Source: an uncultured Flavobacteriales bacterium
GTDB taxonomy: Bacteria > Bacteroidota > Bacteroidia > Flavobacteriales > Crocinitomicaceae
Reading direction: 5' to 3'
Length of the DNA: 62,278 nt
Assembly: GCA_946479285.1 (NCBI GenBank)
Contig: CAMLFH010000028.1
Location: 1-62,278 of the forward strand
Within the stretch, counting starts at the first letter, position 1; each line of letters begins with the position of its first letter. The notes under the pieces are model-generated. The model had not been told where the DNA came from, made no database searches, and saw only the letters and a list, made by a program, of their open reading frames with translations. The translations under genes and the position numbers were made by a program. Of the stretch, positions 1-8,046 are shown one piece after another.

Positions 1-681
1 ATCCCGATTTCACCACCGCCACCGCGAATGATAACCACCGCATCAAAGTGATGTTTGACTTTTTCAATGCGCTTTAGTTGGTTTTGAATGGAAGTAATTG
101 CGGCATCTCCCTGGAGAGTTGCTTCAAACAAAAAGGTGTTGAAATGATAACGCTTCGGATGGCCGTTCAGAAGGGTAACAAAATCGGAATAGCCTTTGCT
201 GTCGGCTTGTGAAATAATTGCCAAACGTTTGGGAACCAAAGCCATTTCCAGGTTCTGGTTGGTGTTCAGAATTCCTTCTTTGTTCAGTCGCTCAAGTGTT
301 TCCTGGCGTTCGCGCTGTAAAGCGCCGAGTGTGTAATTCGGGTCGATATCGATAATTTCCAGCCCCAGATTATAGATCGGATGATAGGTGATCTTCACAT
401 GAAACAAAAGTTCCATTCCATCGTGGATCGGTTCTTTCACGATCTCAAAAAACTTCTGCTGAATGCGTTCGAAGTTCTGTTTCCAGATTGTTCCGCGCAT
501 TTCCACCACAATCGATTCGTCTTCTTTCTGCACCAGTTCCGGGTAACAATGACCTTTCCGGGTTTGGTTCAGCTTGTGCATCTCGGCAGTTACCCAATAG
601 GTGCGCGAATAGCGTTCTGCAATGGTTTTGCGGATCGATTCTGCAACTTGTTTGAGCGTAAAATGCTTTGGGCTTTCCATT
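1..681 (-). CDS. xseA: Exodeoxyribonuclease VII large subunit, 5' portion, with apparent frameshift
   Basis: Exonuclease VII degrades single-stranded DNA in the cytoplasm; XseA is the catalytic large subunit working with XseB. The conceptual product begins MESPKHF, continues TLKQVAESIRKTI, then has TYWVTAEM and GHCYPELV, typical of the N-terminal OB-fold, and near the window edge AVVIIRGGGG from the start of the catalytic domain. The gene runs off the left edge, so only about half is present. The ATG at 681 is followed after six codons by a change of frame: the family-like reading from TLKQVA onward is one base out of register with that ATG, and its own frame has a stop at 681-683. The shift falls at a run of five A (660-664, plus strand); four would restore the frame. 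A base-call error, a real mutation or an alternative start inside the gene are all possible. The family call is firm; gene integrity is not. Confidence 0.85.
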
Positions 682-704
682 ACCTAAAGGTACGGAAAAA
701 CGGT

Positions 705-1724
705 TTATTTAAACTCAAATTGATAGGTAATGATTTGTCCTGTTTTCACAGAGGTTTCCACCACTTTCAAGGGCAGACCATGATGGTCGTAATAGAAGAT
801 CTGTTCACTGATTTTTTGTTCTTTTTCTCCCGGGAATTGTGAAAATGATTCCACTTTTATGGTTTTACCCTGGGTATCATAAGTGTAATTTGTTTTACTA
901 CTATAATCCTTACTACTGATCAGTTTTCCTTTCGGATTGTAAATAGTAGTTGAAATAATTTCTTCCCCATATTTATAAGGATATTTTCCGGCGAGCTGAA
1001 ATTGTATGTATTTCTCCGGACCCTCTAAGACTTGTGCGTAAAGCGTATCGTTGTTGTAAAAAGATTCATCTATCACTACATCATAATCTCCGTGTGTAAC
1101 AGTGATATTGCCACTTTTGTCCTTTTTTTTCAGATAATAGGACGCTTTTAGAGACTTCATTTTTCCCAGGTTATCAAAGCCTACGAATTCAGAAATAGTC
1201 AAATCATCCCCTTTTTTGATAATGCGGTGAAGGTTTTTCTCCACCCGACTGCTGTTTGTATACGTTTCGGTCCTGGTGATCCAAAGGGTGTCCTTTATTC
1301 TTTTGTATTGGTTGAGTGTTGTCTCTGTTAATTCATTTTTCCGGTTAAACACCTCTTCTTTGAAGCTGAGGGAGTCGATATAAGTATGGATGTGGGTACT
1401 CGTGATCAAAGCCGTGTCTTTATCATCGAAGAAAATGAATGCTGTTTTTCTCTTTAATGAATCAAAGGATTCTTTGTGCCGTGTCCAGCGATACCCATTG
1501 TACTGAAAATGTTCGGTACGCAATCCGCGTGGATCATAGATCTGAATCTCCGTAAGTGTTGTCCCTTCATACTGGCTCCAGGTAGTAGTCATTTGCTTAT
1601 ATCCTGCTTTATTGAAGCTTTCCAACATCACAGAATCCATTACTCTTTCCCGAAAAGGTTGAGCATGAAACTTGGTACTGAAGAGCAGTATAAGAAAAAG
1701 AAAACTAGTGTTGAAAATCCGCAT
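705..1724 (-). CDS. Secreted protein of unknown function with YD/RHS-like sequence
   Basis: 339 residues. The first 21 form a signal peptide (hydrophobic FLFLILLF, cleavage probably after HAQ), so the product is exported to periplasm or surface. The rest is rich in Tyr, Lys, Thr and Asp, with loosely repeated elements such as IYDPRGLRTEHFQYNGY, IYNPKGKL and YYDHHGLPLKVVE that recall the YD-type beta-strand repeats of RHS-like proteins. There is no RHS core motif, no toxin tail and no T9SS sorting domain. It ends 24 bases downstream of the xseA start and has its own exact -7 box at 1745-1752. I do not recognise a specific family; a repeat-built extracytoplasmic protein is the most that can be supported. 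Confidence 0.75.
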   Translation of the reverse strand: MRIFNTSFLFLILLFSTKFHAQPFRERVMDSVMLESFNKAGYKQMTTTWSQYEGTTLTEIQIYDPRGLRTEHFQYNGYRWTRHKESFDSLKRKTAFIFFDDKDTALITSTHIHTYIDSLSFKEEVFNRKNELTETTLNQYKRIKDTLWITRTETYTNSSRVEKNLHRIIKKGDDLTISEFVGFDNLGKMKSLKASYYLKKKDKSGNITVTHGDYDVVIDESFYNNDTLYAQVLEGPEKYIQFQLAGKYPYKYGEEIISTTIYNPKGKLISSKDYSSKTNYTYDTQGKTIKVESFSQFPGEKEQKISEQIFYYDHHGLPLKVVETSVKTGQIITYQFEFK

Positions 1725-1744
1725 AATGAATGGATTAGATCTTT

Positions 1745-1752
1745 CAAAAATA
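1745..1752 (-). promoter_or_regulatory. Candidate -7 box (TATTTTTG) for 705-1724
   Basis: Exact match to the Bacteroidota sigma-ABfr -7 consensus TAnnTTTG on the minus strand, 20 bases before the ATG at 1724. No clear -33 TTTG was seen at the usual spacing. Confidence 0.5.
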
Positions 1753-1765
1753 CGGAATGCAATCC

Positions 1766-3343
1766 TTACTTCTCACACGTCACCATAATCGTTTGTGTAT
1801 TTCCGGAAGCTGTTTGAATGCGGCACAACAAAACTCCTGAAAAACCAGGTTGCGGAGTAAGTTGCAGGTGCTGATCATCCATTTCAACCATGTTCACAAC
1901 AATTTCTTTCCCCATCAGGTCATAGCAGCAGATTGTCAAATCGCCCGGGCGGTCAGAACGCAATGTAAAGCTTTCCGTAAAAGGGTTCGGGTAAACTTCT
2001 AAGACCAATTCGTTGTTTTCATCCACGGATAAGTTGGTGTGACAGAGAATATCAAGCGGAAAAGAATCCTGATGTTGTACCAGGAAGACGGTTGAGAACG
2101 TATAGTCTTCAGGAGTAAAAGTGATGGTAGTTGCGGTGTGCTGAATGGTTGTATCAACATACGGATAGAGATATGTTTGAGAGGTGCAGGATGTAAAGTT
2201 TGTAGTGTCTACGCGCTCCAAAACAGTTGTAAATGAGGATCCGCCCGAACCCATCAAACCTCCCAGTTTTGAGAAGAATAATGCTCCGGAGGAATGTTTG
2301 AACAAATCTCCGCGGTTGTAATTGAAGGAATGGAAGTCATCGAAGATCTCTGTTTTTACCACTGTTCCGTTTTCCTCGAATACAGAAAGGTAGGTAATAG
2401 GATGAGGTACGGAACCATAACCGGCCACGACGATTTTTCCATTGCTGACAACAATATCGGAAGAGTTGCCCCCATGATAGGAAGGACCGGAAATGTTCAG
2501 TCTTTTAGCCCATCCGGAAGTTTGGTTATCTTCCAGTTTGTGCAGCATCGATTGCACATATACTCCGCTGATCAGACTTCCGGTGTAATACCTGCTTCCG
2601 TTGAAAACCAATACGGATTCCGGGAGGAATTTTGCGGGGAATTGGATGCCTTGGTATACGGTGTTTTGATCCAAATGCAAATCCACAGCATTCGTATCTT
2701 TTCCGGCAACAAATCGCAAATCGCTCTCATCCATGTAAAGTGCGGTTGATTTTTGAAGCTCGTTGGTATGGAACCATTGTGAGTCATTGAAATTTCCAAA
2801 TGGAATTCGCCCGTATGCCACAGAACGGCTGGAATCTGCTGCCAGTAGATCGAAAGAAACAACCAGGAATTGGTTTTGAACGATGCTTCGGATATTTCGT
2901 ACCTGTGGTTCATTGGGAATGTCGAGTTTATGGGAAGCAAGCACGTCCCCGTTTTCAGCGATATGCAAAAAACACAGCTTGCTTTTTCGTGATTGATCAA
3001 TGTGGGAATAAACTAAATAAGCAAAGTTACCCTCACTTTTTAAACTGGCTGACAACCAAATGGAATCACCTTCTCCTATCGAAAATTGCCGTTCCCACTG
3101 CATCGCCCCGGTTTTATCAACACTCCAAAGACGCATGAAATGTTTGGTCCCGAATGTGGAATCTGCTTCAAAACGATAAATCATCATCTTCCCGTTCTGT
3201 AATTCGGTGAATTGATTTTTTTCTAATCCGCTTCCTGCAAAATTGCAATTCAGGGGATAATGAAGTTCAAAAGTGGGTTCTGTTTGAGCAGAAAGGTAGT
3301 TAATTCCGAAAAACAGGAGCAGGGATAGAAGTGGAATTCTCAT
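1766..3343 (-). CDS. T9SS type A sorting domain-containing secreted protein
   Basis: 525 residues with an N-terminal signal peptide (LLSLLLFFGINYLSAQ). The last 75 or so residues form a type A sorting domain: EVYPNPFTESFTL, then YDLMGKEI and a Gly-rich end. Such proteins cross the inner membrane by Sec and the outer membrane by the type IX system, where the tail is removed or linked to the surface. The body has beta-rich segments (for example MMIYRFEADS, GKIVVAGYGS, GALFFSKLGG) that resemble the propeller-like 'what was logged' regions of many Bacteroidota secreted proteins, but no catalytic motif was found. A near-consensus -7 box (TACCTTTC, 3366-3373) precedes the start. Export by T9SS is well supported; the job of the body is unknown. 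Confidence 0.85.
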   Translation of the reverse strand: MRIPLLSLLLFFGINYLSAQTEPTFELHYPLNCNFAGSGLEKNQFTELQNGKMMIYRFEADSTFGTKHFMRLWSVDKTGAMQWERQFSIGEGDSIWLSASLKSEGNFAYLVYSHIDQSRKSKLCFLHIAENGDVLASHKLDIPNEPQVRNIRSIVQNQFLVVSFDLLAADSSRSVAYGRIPFGNFNDSQWFHTNELQKSTALYMDESDLRFVAGKDTNAVDLHLDQNTVYQGIQFPAKFLPESVLVFNGSRYYTGSLISGVYVQSMLHKLEDNQTSGWAKRLNISGPSYHGGNSSDIVVSNGKIVVAGYGSVPHPITYLSVFEENGTVVKTEIFDDFHSFNYNRGDLFKHSSGALFFSKLGGLMGSGGSSFTTVLERVDTTNFTSCTSQTYLYPYVDTTIQHTATTITFTPEDYTFSTVFLVQHQDSFPLDILCHTNLSVDENNELVLEVYPNPFTESFTLRSDRPGDLTICCYDLMGKEIVVNMVEMDDQHLQLTPQPGFSGVLLCRIQTASGNTQTIMVTCEK

Positions 3344-3408
3344 TAGTTGTTTTTTTAAGGAACGGGAAAGGTAGGGAATTCGTTGGGGGTTTTCGGTAAA
3401 AAGAGATT

Positions 3409-3762
3409 TTAGCCGTAATCGGAATAATTTGCAATCATCTTTTCAAAAAGCGGGTTTTCCGAAAGCATTTGATCCAATTTCAGGATATCTGTTTGGTTTT
3501 TGTTTTCTCCCAAAATGAAGAAGAGATCCCAAATATCGCGCAATAATGAAATAGTTCCATTGTCTGAACTGAAAATAAACAGGAGCTCGTCATTCATCCG
3601 GAGGTCTTTGGTTTCTTTTAGTTTGAATCCGTTTTGTTCCAGGAGATGAAATAAATCTTGCTGCAATTGATCCGGAGAATTGCGAGCATCCAGGTCGATG
3701 AGCAATTCATCTGAGCCATAACCCGGACGTAATTTGTAGGAATATTTGCAATCGGTTTTCAT
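3409..3762 (-). CDS. Hypothetical protein translationally coupled to VOC gene
   Basis: 117 residues from the ATG at 3762. I chose this over a start four codons upstream because it gives a four-base ATGA overlap with the stop of the VOC gene before it, a standard coupled arrangement. The product is acidic and cytoplasmic, with no signal peptide or membrane segment; it contains ELLIDLDARNSP, a Leu-rich helix (QLQQDLFHLLEQNGFKL) and a C-terminal helical part. I do not recognise the family. The coupling suggests it is made together with the VOC protein, but no function follows. Confidence 0.75.
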   Translation of the reverse strand: MKTDCKYSYKLRPGYGSDELLIDLDARNSPDQLQQDLFHLLEQNGFKLKETKDLRMNDELLFIFSSDNGTISLLRDIWDLFFILGENKNQTDILKLDQMLSENPLFEKMIANYSDYG

Positions 3763-4133
3763 CCGATTCTCCAAGGTGGATTCAACCGGTTTTCACCGGC
3801 AAAGAATAAGATCAACTGGTTTCCGTCCGGATCTTTCAGGTAAGCTTCCCGCCAAAGCCACGATTTATCGTTTGGAAGCTCGTCAAAATGAATGCCTTTT
3901 TCGATGAGGTGATTTACTTTTTCGTCCAGGTCCGGGCATTCGAAATAAACGGAAATACCATGACCAACAGGAAGCTGTTCTGTCAGATGAACAGAGAAAG
4001 TAGCAATTCCGTCGGGACATTCGAACCGCGCGTAATGATCGGATTCAACAATGAGTTTTAAGCCCAACGTTTGGTAGAAAGCAATGGACTTTGGAATGTC
4101 CAATGAAGGAACCGTAATCTGGTTTAAGTTCAT
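3759..4133 (-). CDS. VOC (glyoxalase/bleomycin resistance-like) family protein
   Basis: 124 residues, one vicinal-oxygen-chelate domain made of two beta-alpha-beta-beta-beta halves. The start LNQITVPSLDIPKSIAFYQT and the late YLKDPDGNQLILF are classic VOC signatures; the final Asp-Pro-x-Gly-Asn region usually precedes the metal-binding Glu, which here is replaced by the hydrophobic LILFF segment. Members include glyoxalase I, dioxygenases and drug-binding proteins, so the substrate cannot be named. It is followed by an overlapping 117-residue partner gene. Soluble and cytoplasmic. Confidence 0.85.
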   Translation of the reverse strand: MNLNQITVPSLDIPKSIAFYQTLGLKLIVESDHYARFECPDGIATFSVHLTEQLPVGHGISVYFECPDLDEKVNHLIEKGIHFDELPNDKSWLWREAYLKDPDGNQLILFFAGENRLNPPWRIG

Positions 4134-4243
4134 GAATGAAAGTTAAATAGTTTAAAAGGGTGATCAGGCTTATCCTATTCGCTTTTTCTTATTTGTAATT
4201 CCCGATCAGGGAAACCTCAAAGTAATCTGGAAGTGTTTCATAG

Positions 4244-4681
4244 CTATTTCTCAAAGGCGTTCATCAACACTTCTGTCTCCACATCTTCTTCTTTTGCACT
4301 ATTCGCGGGCTTTAATTTCTTGTTGAAGGAATAGTCGCCTCTGACGGAATCTTTGGTGTAAGGTTGAATGGGTTGTGAGATGTTTTCCTGTATTGCTTTG
4401 AATGTTTTTACTTCTTCGCACCTTACATTCAGTGTTCTTCGCATGACATCCATTTCTTTTTCAGACAATTGATATTTCTTCTTGTAGTTTGCGTAATTCA
4501 GACGGATAAAATCTGTTATCATGGAAGTGTCCTCGCCGGATAATTCCAGGATATCCGATTTGTATTTTATCAAACTGTCTTGAGTTTGATAGTAGTTTTT
4601 TTCGTTTTGGGTCAACTCTCGTTTGTTTTCAGAGCAGGCAAACACCAAAAAGGAAAGCAAAATTGATATGATTGATTTCAT
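4244..4681 (-). CDS. Predicted lipoprotein of unknown function
   Basis: 145 residues. The start MKSIISILLSFLVFACSEN is a type II signal peptide with lipobox VFAC, so the mature protein should be anchored through Cys16. The rest is strongly charged and probably helical (many Lys, Glu and Gln), with no recognisable domain. It lies five bases downstream of the first SecD-P1-like lipoprotein gene and is last in a run of lipoprotein genes on the minus strand, so co-transcription is likely. Confidence 0.7.
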   Translation of the reverse strand: MKSIISILLSFLVFACSENKRELTQNEKNYYQTQDSLIKYKSDILELSGEDTSMITDFIRLNYANYKKKYQLSEKEMDVMRRTLNVRCEEVKTFKAIQENISQPIQPYTKDSVRGDYSFNKKLKPANSAKEEDVETEVLMNAFEK

Positions 4682-4686
4682 CCTGT

Positions 4687-5403
4687 TTATTTTCTTCTCC
4701 CTGCGTTAATCCGTGCCGCCAGTTCTTCTGCTTCCGCCTCTGTAAAGTTACCGCTTATCTCTGTAACACCTCCGGAAATTGTGTTGTTGACAACCGGGCA
4801 TGAAAGTACCTGGCCATCAAAAGAAATAGCTATGGAGCGGCCAATATTTTTAGTGGTCATTACTTCCCAATCGTGGGAACCTTGTTTGTTCATGGTAATT
4901 GAAATAACGGGTGTCTGGTTGTATTGAGAGATGCCGGTTTCTACTCTTTCAATGTGTCTTCCGTCAACGAGTGCTTTGTTTCCGGTAGGAACTTTAATGG
5001 CGTATAAAACATGGGCTTTCAACCCGTTTTGAGCTTCTTCCAAACCATATGACCACGCGAATTTGAGGTCTTCGGGGAAACAGGCCTTCACCTCCGGCTT
5101 GGCAAGTAATGCATCTACTTTGGTCCTGTTTTCTTCATCCACATAACCAATCATGTTAGTCATTCCGGGATGGACAAGTCCGCGTAAACCAATTTCCATA
5201 AGGTTTACTTTTCCTTGTAAAGCGAGTGTATCACTATTGGATACCGTATCACACGCAGCGTTCCAGGAATACTGGATTTCCGGCAACGAGTAAGTTTCAA
5301 AAAACTGCAGGGTTCCGGGTTTGACGTTTTTCAGGTTGAGCGGTTTGCTGCCTGATGCGCAGGAAAATAAGATAAATAGGGAGATAAAAGGAATGAGTTT
5401 CAT
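4687..5403 (-). CDS. SecD P1-head-like lipoprotein, paralogue 1
   Basis: 238 residues. MKLIPFISLFILFSC is a lipoprotein signal with Cys at the lipobox. The last 75 residues match the pattern of the SecDF P1 head subdomain: a VISITMNKQGSHDW strand-helix, then NIGRSIAISFDGQVLSCPVV, then ISGGVTEISGNFTEAEAEEL and a final INAGRRK. In SecD this domain sits in the periplasm between TM1 and TM2 and takes part in proton-driven protein translocation. Here no transmembrane SecD segments are present and the domain is attached to a lipid anchor. It has no ATPase or enzyme motif. Two further copies follow upstream (5446-6162 and 6188-6880). The domain resemblance is clear by eye; a role in export is only inference. 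Confidence 0.75.
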   Translation of the reverse strand: MKLIPFISLFILFSCASGSKPLNLKNVKPGTLQFFETYSLPEIQYSWNAACDTVSNSDTLALQGKVNLMEIGLRGLVHPGMTNMIGYVDEENRTKVDALLAKPEVKACFPEDLKFAWSYGLEEAQNGLKAHVLYAIKVPTGNKALVDGRHIERVETGISQYNQTPVISITMNKQGSHDWEVMTTKNIGRSIAISFDGQVLSCPVVNNTISGGVTEISGNFTEAEAEELAARINAGRRK

Positions 5404-5445
5404 AGAGATGGTTTTTGTAAAATTACGAATTACAAGGATATGTTG

Positions 5446-6162
5446 TTACCTGCCTGCGTTGATGCGGTCCGACAGATTACCCGCCTGTTCCATGGAAAAT
5501 GCTCCGTCGATCTCCATTCCGCCGGTAATTACCGTCCAAACCTGTGAACAGGAGACTACTTTTCCGTCCAGTGTAATCGCAATGTGCTTCATGAGGTTCT
5601 TTTTGGTAAATGCTTCCAGTTTTCGGGAGCCTGCTTCGGTCATGGTTACATGAATGTCTACCCAATCCGGGTTTTCGTTATCCAATGCAGGAACGGATTC
5701 CAGGATGTCGCGGGAATCAATGGGTGCTTTTTTGTTTTTCGGGACTTTGACAGCGTATAGATTGTACCCTTTGAATTCGGGGAAATAGTTGGTAGGATTT
5801 AGTGCCCACATGAATTGGAGATCTTTTGGGAAGCGCCCGGATACTTCCGGTACCGCAAGAATCGAATCCAATTTGCGGACATCACTTGTTTTTACGAAAG
5901 CAATAGCCGTGTTGAACTTATTTACAACGATGGACCTTAAGCCATGAATGACCAGCAGATTGGAAGAATCTTTACCCACATTTACGGCTGTTCCGCCCTC
6001 CGTTGAATGGAAGGTGGAATCCCACGGTTTACGAATATCGTCCATGCTGTAAGTCTCGAAGAACTGAACGGTAACGGGATTTTCGACTTTCTTTTTAGAA
6101 GTAGCGGGTTCGTTTTTGCAGGAAAACAAAAGCGGAAGTAACAGGATGGGAATGAGTTTCAT
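5446..6162 (-). CDS. SecD P1-head-like lipoprotein, paralogue 2
   Basis: 238 residues from the ATG at 6162, chosen because MKLIPILLLPLLFSC gives a proper lipoprotein signal and mirrors paralogue 1; the open frame extends 15 codons upstream, but that start would overlap the preceding gene. The C-terminal domain keeps the SecD P1-head outline (IHVTMTEAGSRKLEAFTKKN, HIAITLDGKVVSCSQV, ITGGMEIDGAFSMEQAGNL, RINAGR), although the NxGR part has become NLMKH, so it is the most diverged of the three. The preceding region (AVPEVSGRFPKDLQFMWA) matches the same position in both neighbours, so similarity covers the whole mature protein, not just the head. Confidence 0.75.
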   Translation of the reverse strand: MKLIPILLLPLLFSCKNEPATSKKKVENPVTVQFFETYSMDDIRKPWDSTFHSTEGGTAVNVGKDSSNLLVIHGLRSIVVNKFNTAIAFVKTSDVRKLDSILAVPEVSGRFPKDLQFMWALNPTNYFPEFKGYNLYAVKVPKNKKAPIDSRDILESVPALDNENPDWVDIHVTMTEAGSRKLEAFTKKNLMKHIAITLDGKVVSCSQVWTVITGGMEIDGAFSMEQAGNLSDRINAGR

Positions 6163-6187
6163 AGGCTCAGGATTTAAAAAATTGAAG

Positions 6188-6880
6188 TTAGAAGCGGCGA
6201 TGGCCATAGCTTATTCGTTTAGCGATTTCTTCGGCTTCTTTTTTGGAAAAATCTCCCTCGATTCCTAAAGTTCCAGACCCGATAGGGGCGTTTACCATGG
6301 GGCAGCTAAGCACAACGTCATCTATGGTGATTGCAATGTACCGGCCGATATTATCTTTTGTCATCTTTTCCCATTCAGGAGTTCCATCAATGGTCATGAG
6401 CAGCTCGATGTAAGTTGTGCCGTATTTTTTGTTGGTTTCGGTGCGTGCTGAGTTTACATATCTACTGTCAATACGTGGGATTTTGTTTTGCGGAATTTTT
6501 AGCGCATACAAATAACGAGGAGCATTTTTAGTATTCTCAAAGCGGTATGACCACCTAAATTCAAGATCCTCCGGAAAAAGTTTTTTAATCTCCGGAATTG
6601 CCAGGATTGAATCGATCAGGCGCATATATTGTTCTTTTACAGATCCGATTGCAGGCTCATCCTGGATTTGAATAAGTGCACTTAAATCCATTAATTCTTT
6701 ACCCGATTCAGCCGAAAATTTGCAGGCCTTCAGCCATTGAACGGAAAACTCAGCCGGAGTATATACTTCATAAAACTGGACATTTCCCGGTTTAACCTGC
6801 CGGGGTTTCGTTGGTGGAACTTCCACTTCTGTTTCGCAGGCAATCAAGGCCAGTAAAAAAAGAAAGGGCAAAAATTTCAT
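6188..6880 (-). CDS. SecD P1-head-like lipoprotein, paralogue 3
   Basis: 230 residues; MKFLPFLFLLALIACETE is the lipoprotein signal. The C-terminus has YIELLMTIDGTPEW, NIGRYIAITIDDVVLSCPMV, GTLGIEGDFSKKEAEEIAKR, again the SecD P1-head pattern. Shared with both siblings: an early VQFYEVY/VQFFETYS segment, the IPEIKKLFPEDLEFRWSY block and LYALKIP...IDSR. First gene of the three-copy array; a near-consensus -7 box (TATTTTTA, 6896-6903) lies 15 bases before its ATG. Function unknown. Confidence 0.75.
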   Translation of the reverse strand: MKFLPFLFLLALIACETEVEVPPTKPRQVKPGNVQFYEVYTPAEFSVQWLKACKFSAESGKELMDLSALIQIQDEPAIGSVKEQYMRLIDSILAIPEIKKLFPEDLEFRWSYRFENTKNAPRYLYALKIPQNKIPRIDSRYVNSARTETNKKYGTTYIELLMTIDGTPEWEKMTKDNIGRYIAITIDDVVLSCPMVNAPIGSGTLGIEGDFSKKEAEEIAKRISYGHRRF

Positions 6881-6928
6881 GGATTCAAGTTTGAGCTAAA
6901 AATAATTGATTAATTGCGGGTGACGGTC

Positions 6929-7441
6929 TTAAATTCTAAAATTTACAAAGCTTAAATATTCGCTCAGTTTATCTAAAGGAATCCCTTTGTAGAAGCAGAC
7001 AGCATATTGTTTTTTCTGAATGCTTTTTAAAACAACGATCAACCCCTCATTTGTTTCAAAATACTCAAAGTTTTTTTGCGGAAAGAACTTCTTTCCGAAT
7101 TCTTTTTCCAAAGCACTTTTTTTGTTTTGGTAAGTTTCTGTTTCCTCCAGGAATGAAATTCCTACGAAGTAATCGTTGTAATAACTTTCTTCGGAATCAG
7201 TGTCGCTTCCCGGAAAGAAAGGATGGTCTTCCAACTGTGTGATAATCGAATAGTGATTCGAAATTTTACCTCCCTTGAAACCGGCATAATAACCGTAAGT
7301 CAAATCCAGGGCTTTTTGCGCTTTATCTACACGCATGGGAAGTTCAAATGTTCGGTTATCAAAATTGATTTTTGTTGGAGAAGGGCGCTTGCATGAAAAC
7401 AGCAAAGACATTAGAATGAGGAAGATGAGGTTGTTTTTCAT
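6929..7441 (-). CDS. Predicted lipoprotein of unknown function
   Basis: 170 residues. MKNNLIFLILMSLLFSCKR is a type II signal peptide with lipobox LFSC. The mature part (FDNRTFELPMRVDKAQKALD, then a Tyr/Phe-rich region) has no recognisable domain and does not resemble the SecD-like paralogues next to it. It starts 10 bases after the stop of the VOC gene at 7452-7814, so the two are probably transcribed together. Confidence 0.7.
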   Translation of the reverse strand: MKNNLIFLILMSLLFSCKRPSPTKINFDNRTFELPMRVDKAQKALDLTYGYYAGFKGGKISNHYSIITQLEDHPFFPGSDTDSEESYYNDYFVGISFLEETETYQNKKSALEKEFGKKFFPQKNFEYFETNEGLIVVLKSIQKKQYAVCFYKGIPLDKLSEYLSFVNFRI

Positions 7442-7451
7442 AAGAATGAGT

Positions 7452-7814
7452 TTAAACGAGTGGCTGCCCGAATGTCAATAAATTATTGTCCGGATCAAGG
7501 ATGGAAAATTCGCGTTGTCCCCAGGGCTTGTCAGTCAAATGCCCGTTTGGGTGGATGGCTGCTGCATCCCCTTCCGAGAATTTCCGGTAATCCACATCAA
7601 TGTCGTTGGACCGAATGTAAACCTGTCCGTAATTTTCTTTCGGGTCTAGTTCCTTAAACAGGAAGAAGTGAATTTGAATGCCTTCTTTCTCGACCATGAG
7701 GTAATCCGGGAAATCGCCGCTGCCAAAGATCTGGAAGCCGAGATTCTTTACATAGAAATCCTGCGTTTGTTGCTTGTCCCTCATTGGTAGTTTGGGATGA
7801 ATGGATGTGAGCAT
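7452..7814 (-). CDS. VOC family protein (bleomycin resistance-like)
   Basis: 120 residues from the ATG at 7814 (MLTSIHPKLPMRDKQQTQDF). A longer open frame to 7946 is rejected because its first 44 residues are Arg/Lys-rich and come from an intergenic repeat (7860-7975). The sequence shows the VOC fold: FYVKNLGFQIFG, a central IQIHFFLFKE strand pair, then VYIRSNDIDVDYRKF and a terminal REFSILDPDNNLLTFGQ. The layout fits bleomycin-resistance-type proteins, which bind small molecules rather than catalyse, but substrate cannot be inferred. Confidence 0.8.
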   Translation of the reverse strand: MLTSIHPKLPMRDKQQTQDFYVKNLGFQIFGSGDFPDYLMVEKEGIQIHFFLFKELDPKENYGQVYIRSNDIDVDYRKFSEGDAAAIHPNGHLTDKPWGQREFSILDPDNNLLTFGQPLV

Positions 7815-7859
7815 GGCAAAGATGTTATTTCTTAAACGAAGATAGGTGTTTTTGAAATG

Positions 7860-7975
7860 AACCGCAAAGAGAAGGAGTACGCAAAGGTTAAGAACATTTT
7901 TCCTCCGCGCTCTTCGTTTCTTTGCGGTTAAATAATATCTGCGCAATCCGTGTAATTTGTGGTAGAAAAAGAAAA
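7860..7975. repeat. Intergenic inverted-repeat element with AACCGCAAAGA ends
   Basis: Perfect 11-base inverted ends, AACCGCAAAGA (7860-7870) and TCTTTGCGGTT (7919-7929), enclose about 48 bases that include a second GCAAAGG and a CTCTTCG stretch. It is followed by TGTAATTTGTGGTAGAAAA, whose reverse complement TACCACAAATT matches the ends of the larger elements at 37141-37389 and 45251-45480. No coding content. Probably a non-autonomous or relic intergenic repeat. Confidence 0.6.
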
Positions 7976-7986
7976 ATCTTCGTCAT

Positions 7987-8017
7987 CCTCCCCCTTTTAT
8001 CCCCCTCCAAAGGGGGA
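7987..8017. repeat. C-rich inverted repeat, copy 1
   Basis: CCTCCCCCTT, three bases, then TCCCCCTCCAAAGGGGGA. The CCCCCT / AGGGGG part can form a tight hairpin. A second copy with the same two halves and a shorter spacer lies at 28561-28590. It sits just upstream of metG. Confidence 0.7.
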
Positions 8018-8046
8018 GAACGGACATATTTTCCTAATTTTACCCC

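Noticed and set aside
381..842. Plus-strand open frame of 153 codons
   Set aside because: Antisense to xseA and the end of 705-1724; Phe/His-rich composition typical of a shadow frame.
2294..3138. Several open frames opposite or inside 1766-3343
   Set aside because: All lie within the T9SS gene in other frames and lack start context or domain sense.
7815..7946. 44-residue N-terminal extension of the VOC protein
   Set aside because: Encoded by the intergenic repeat; the VOC fold starts at the ATG at 7814.
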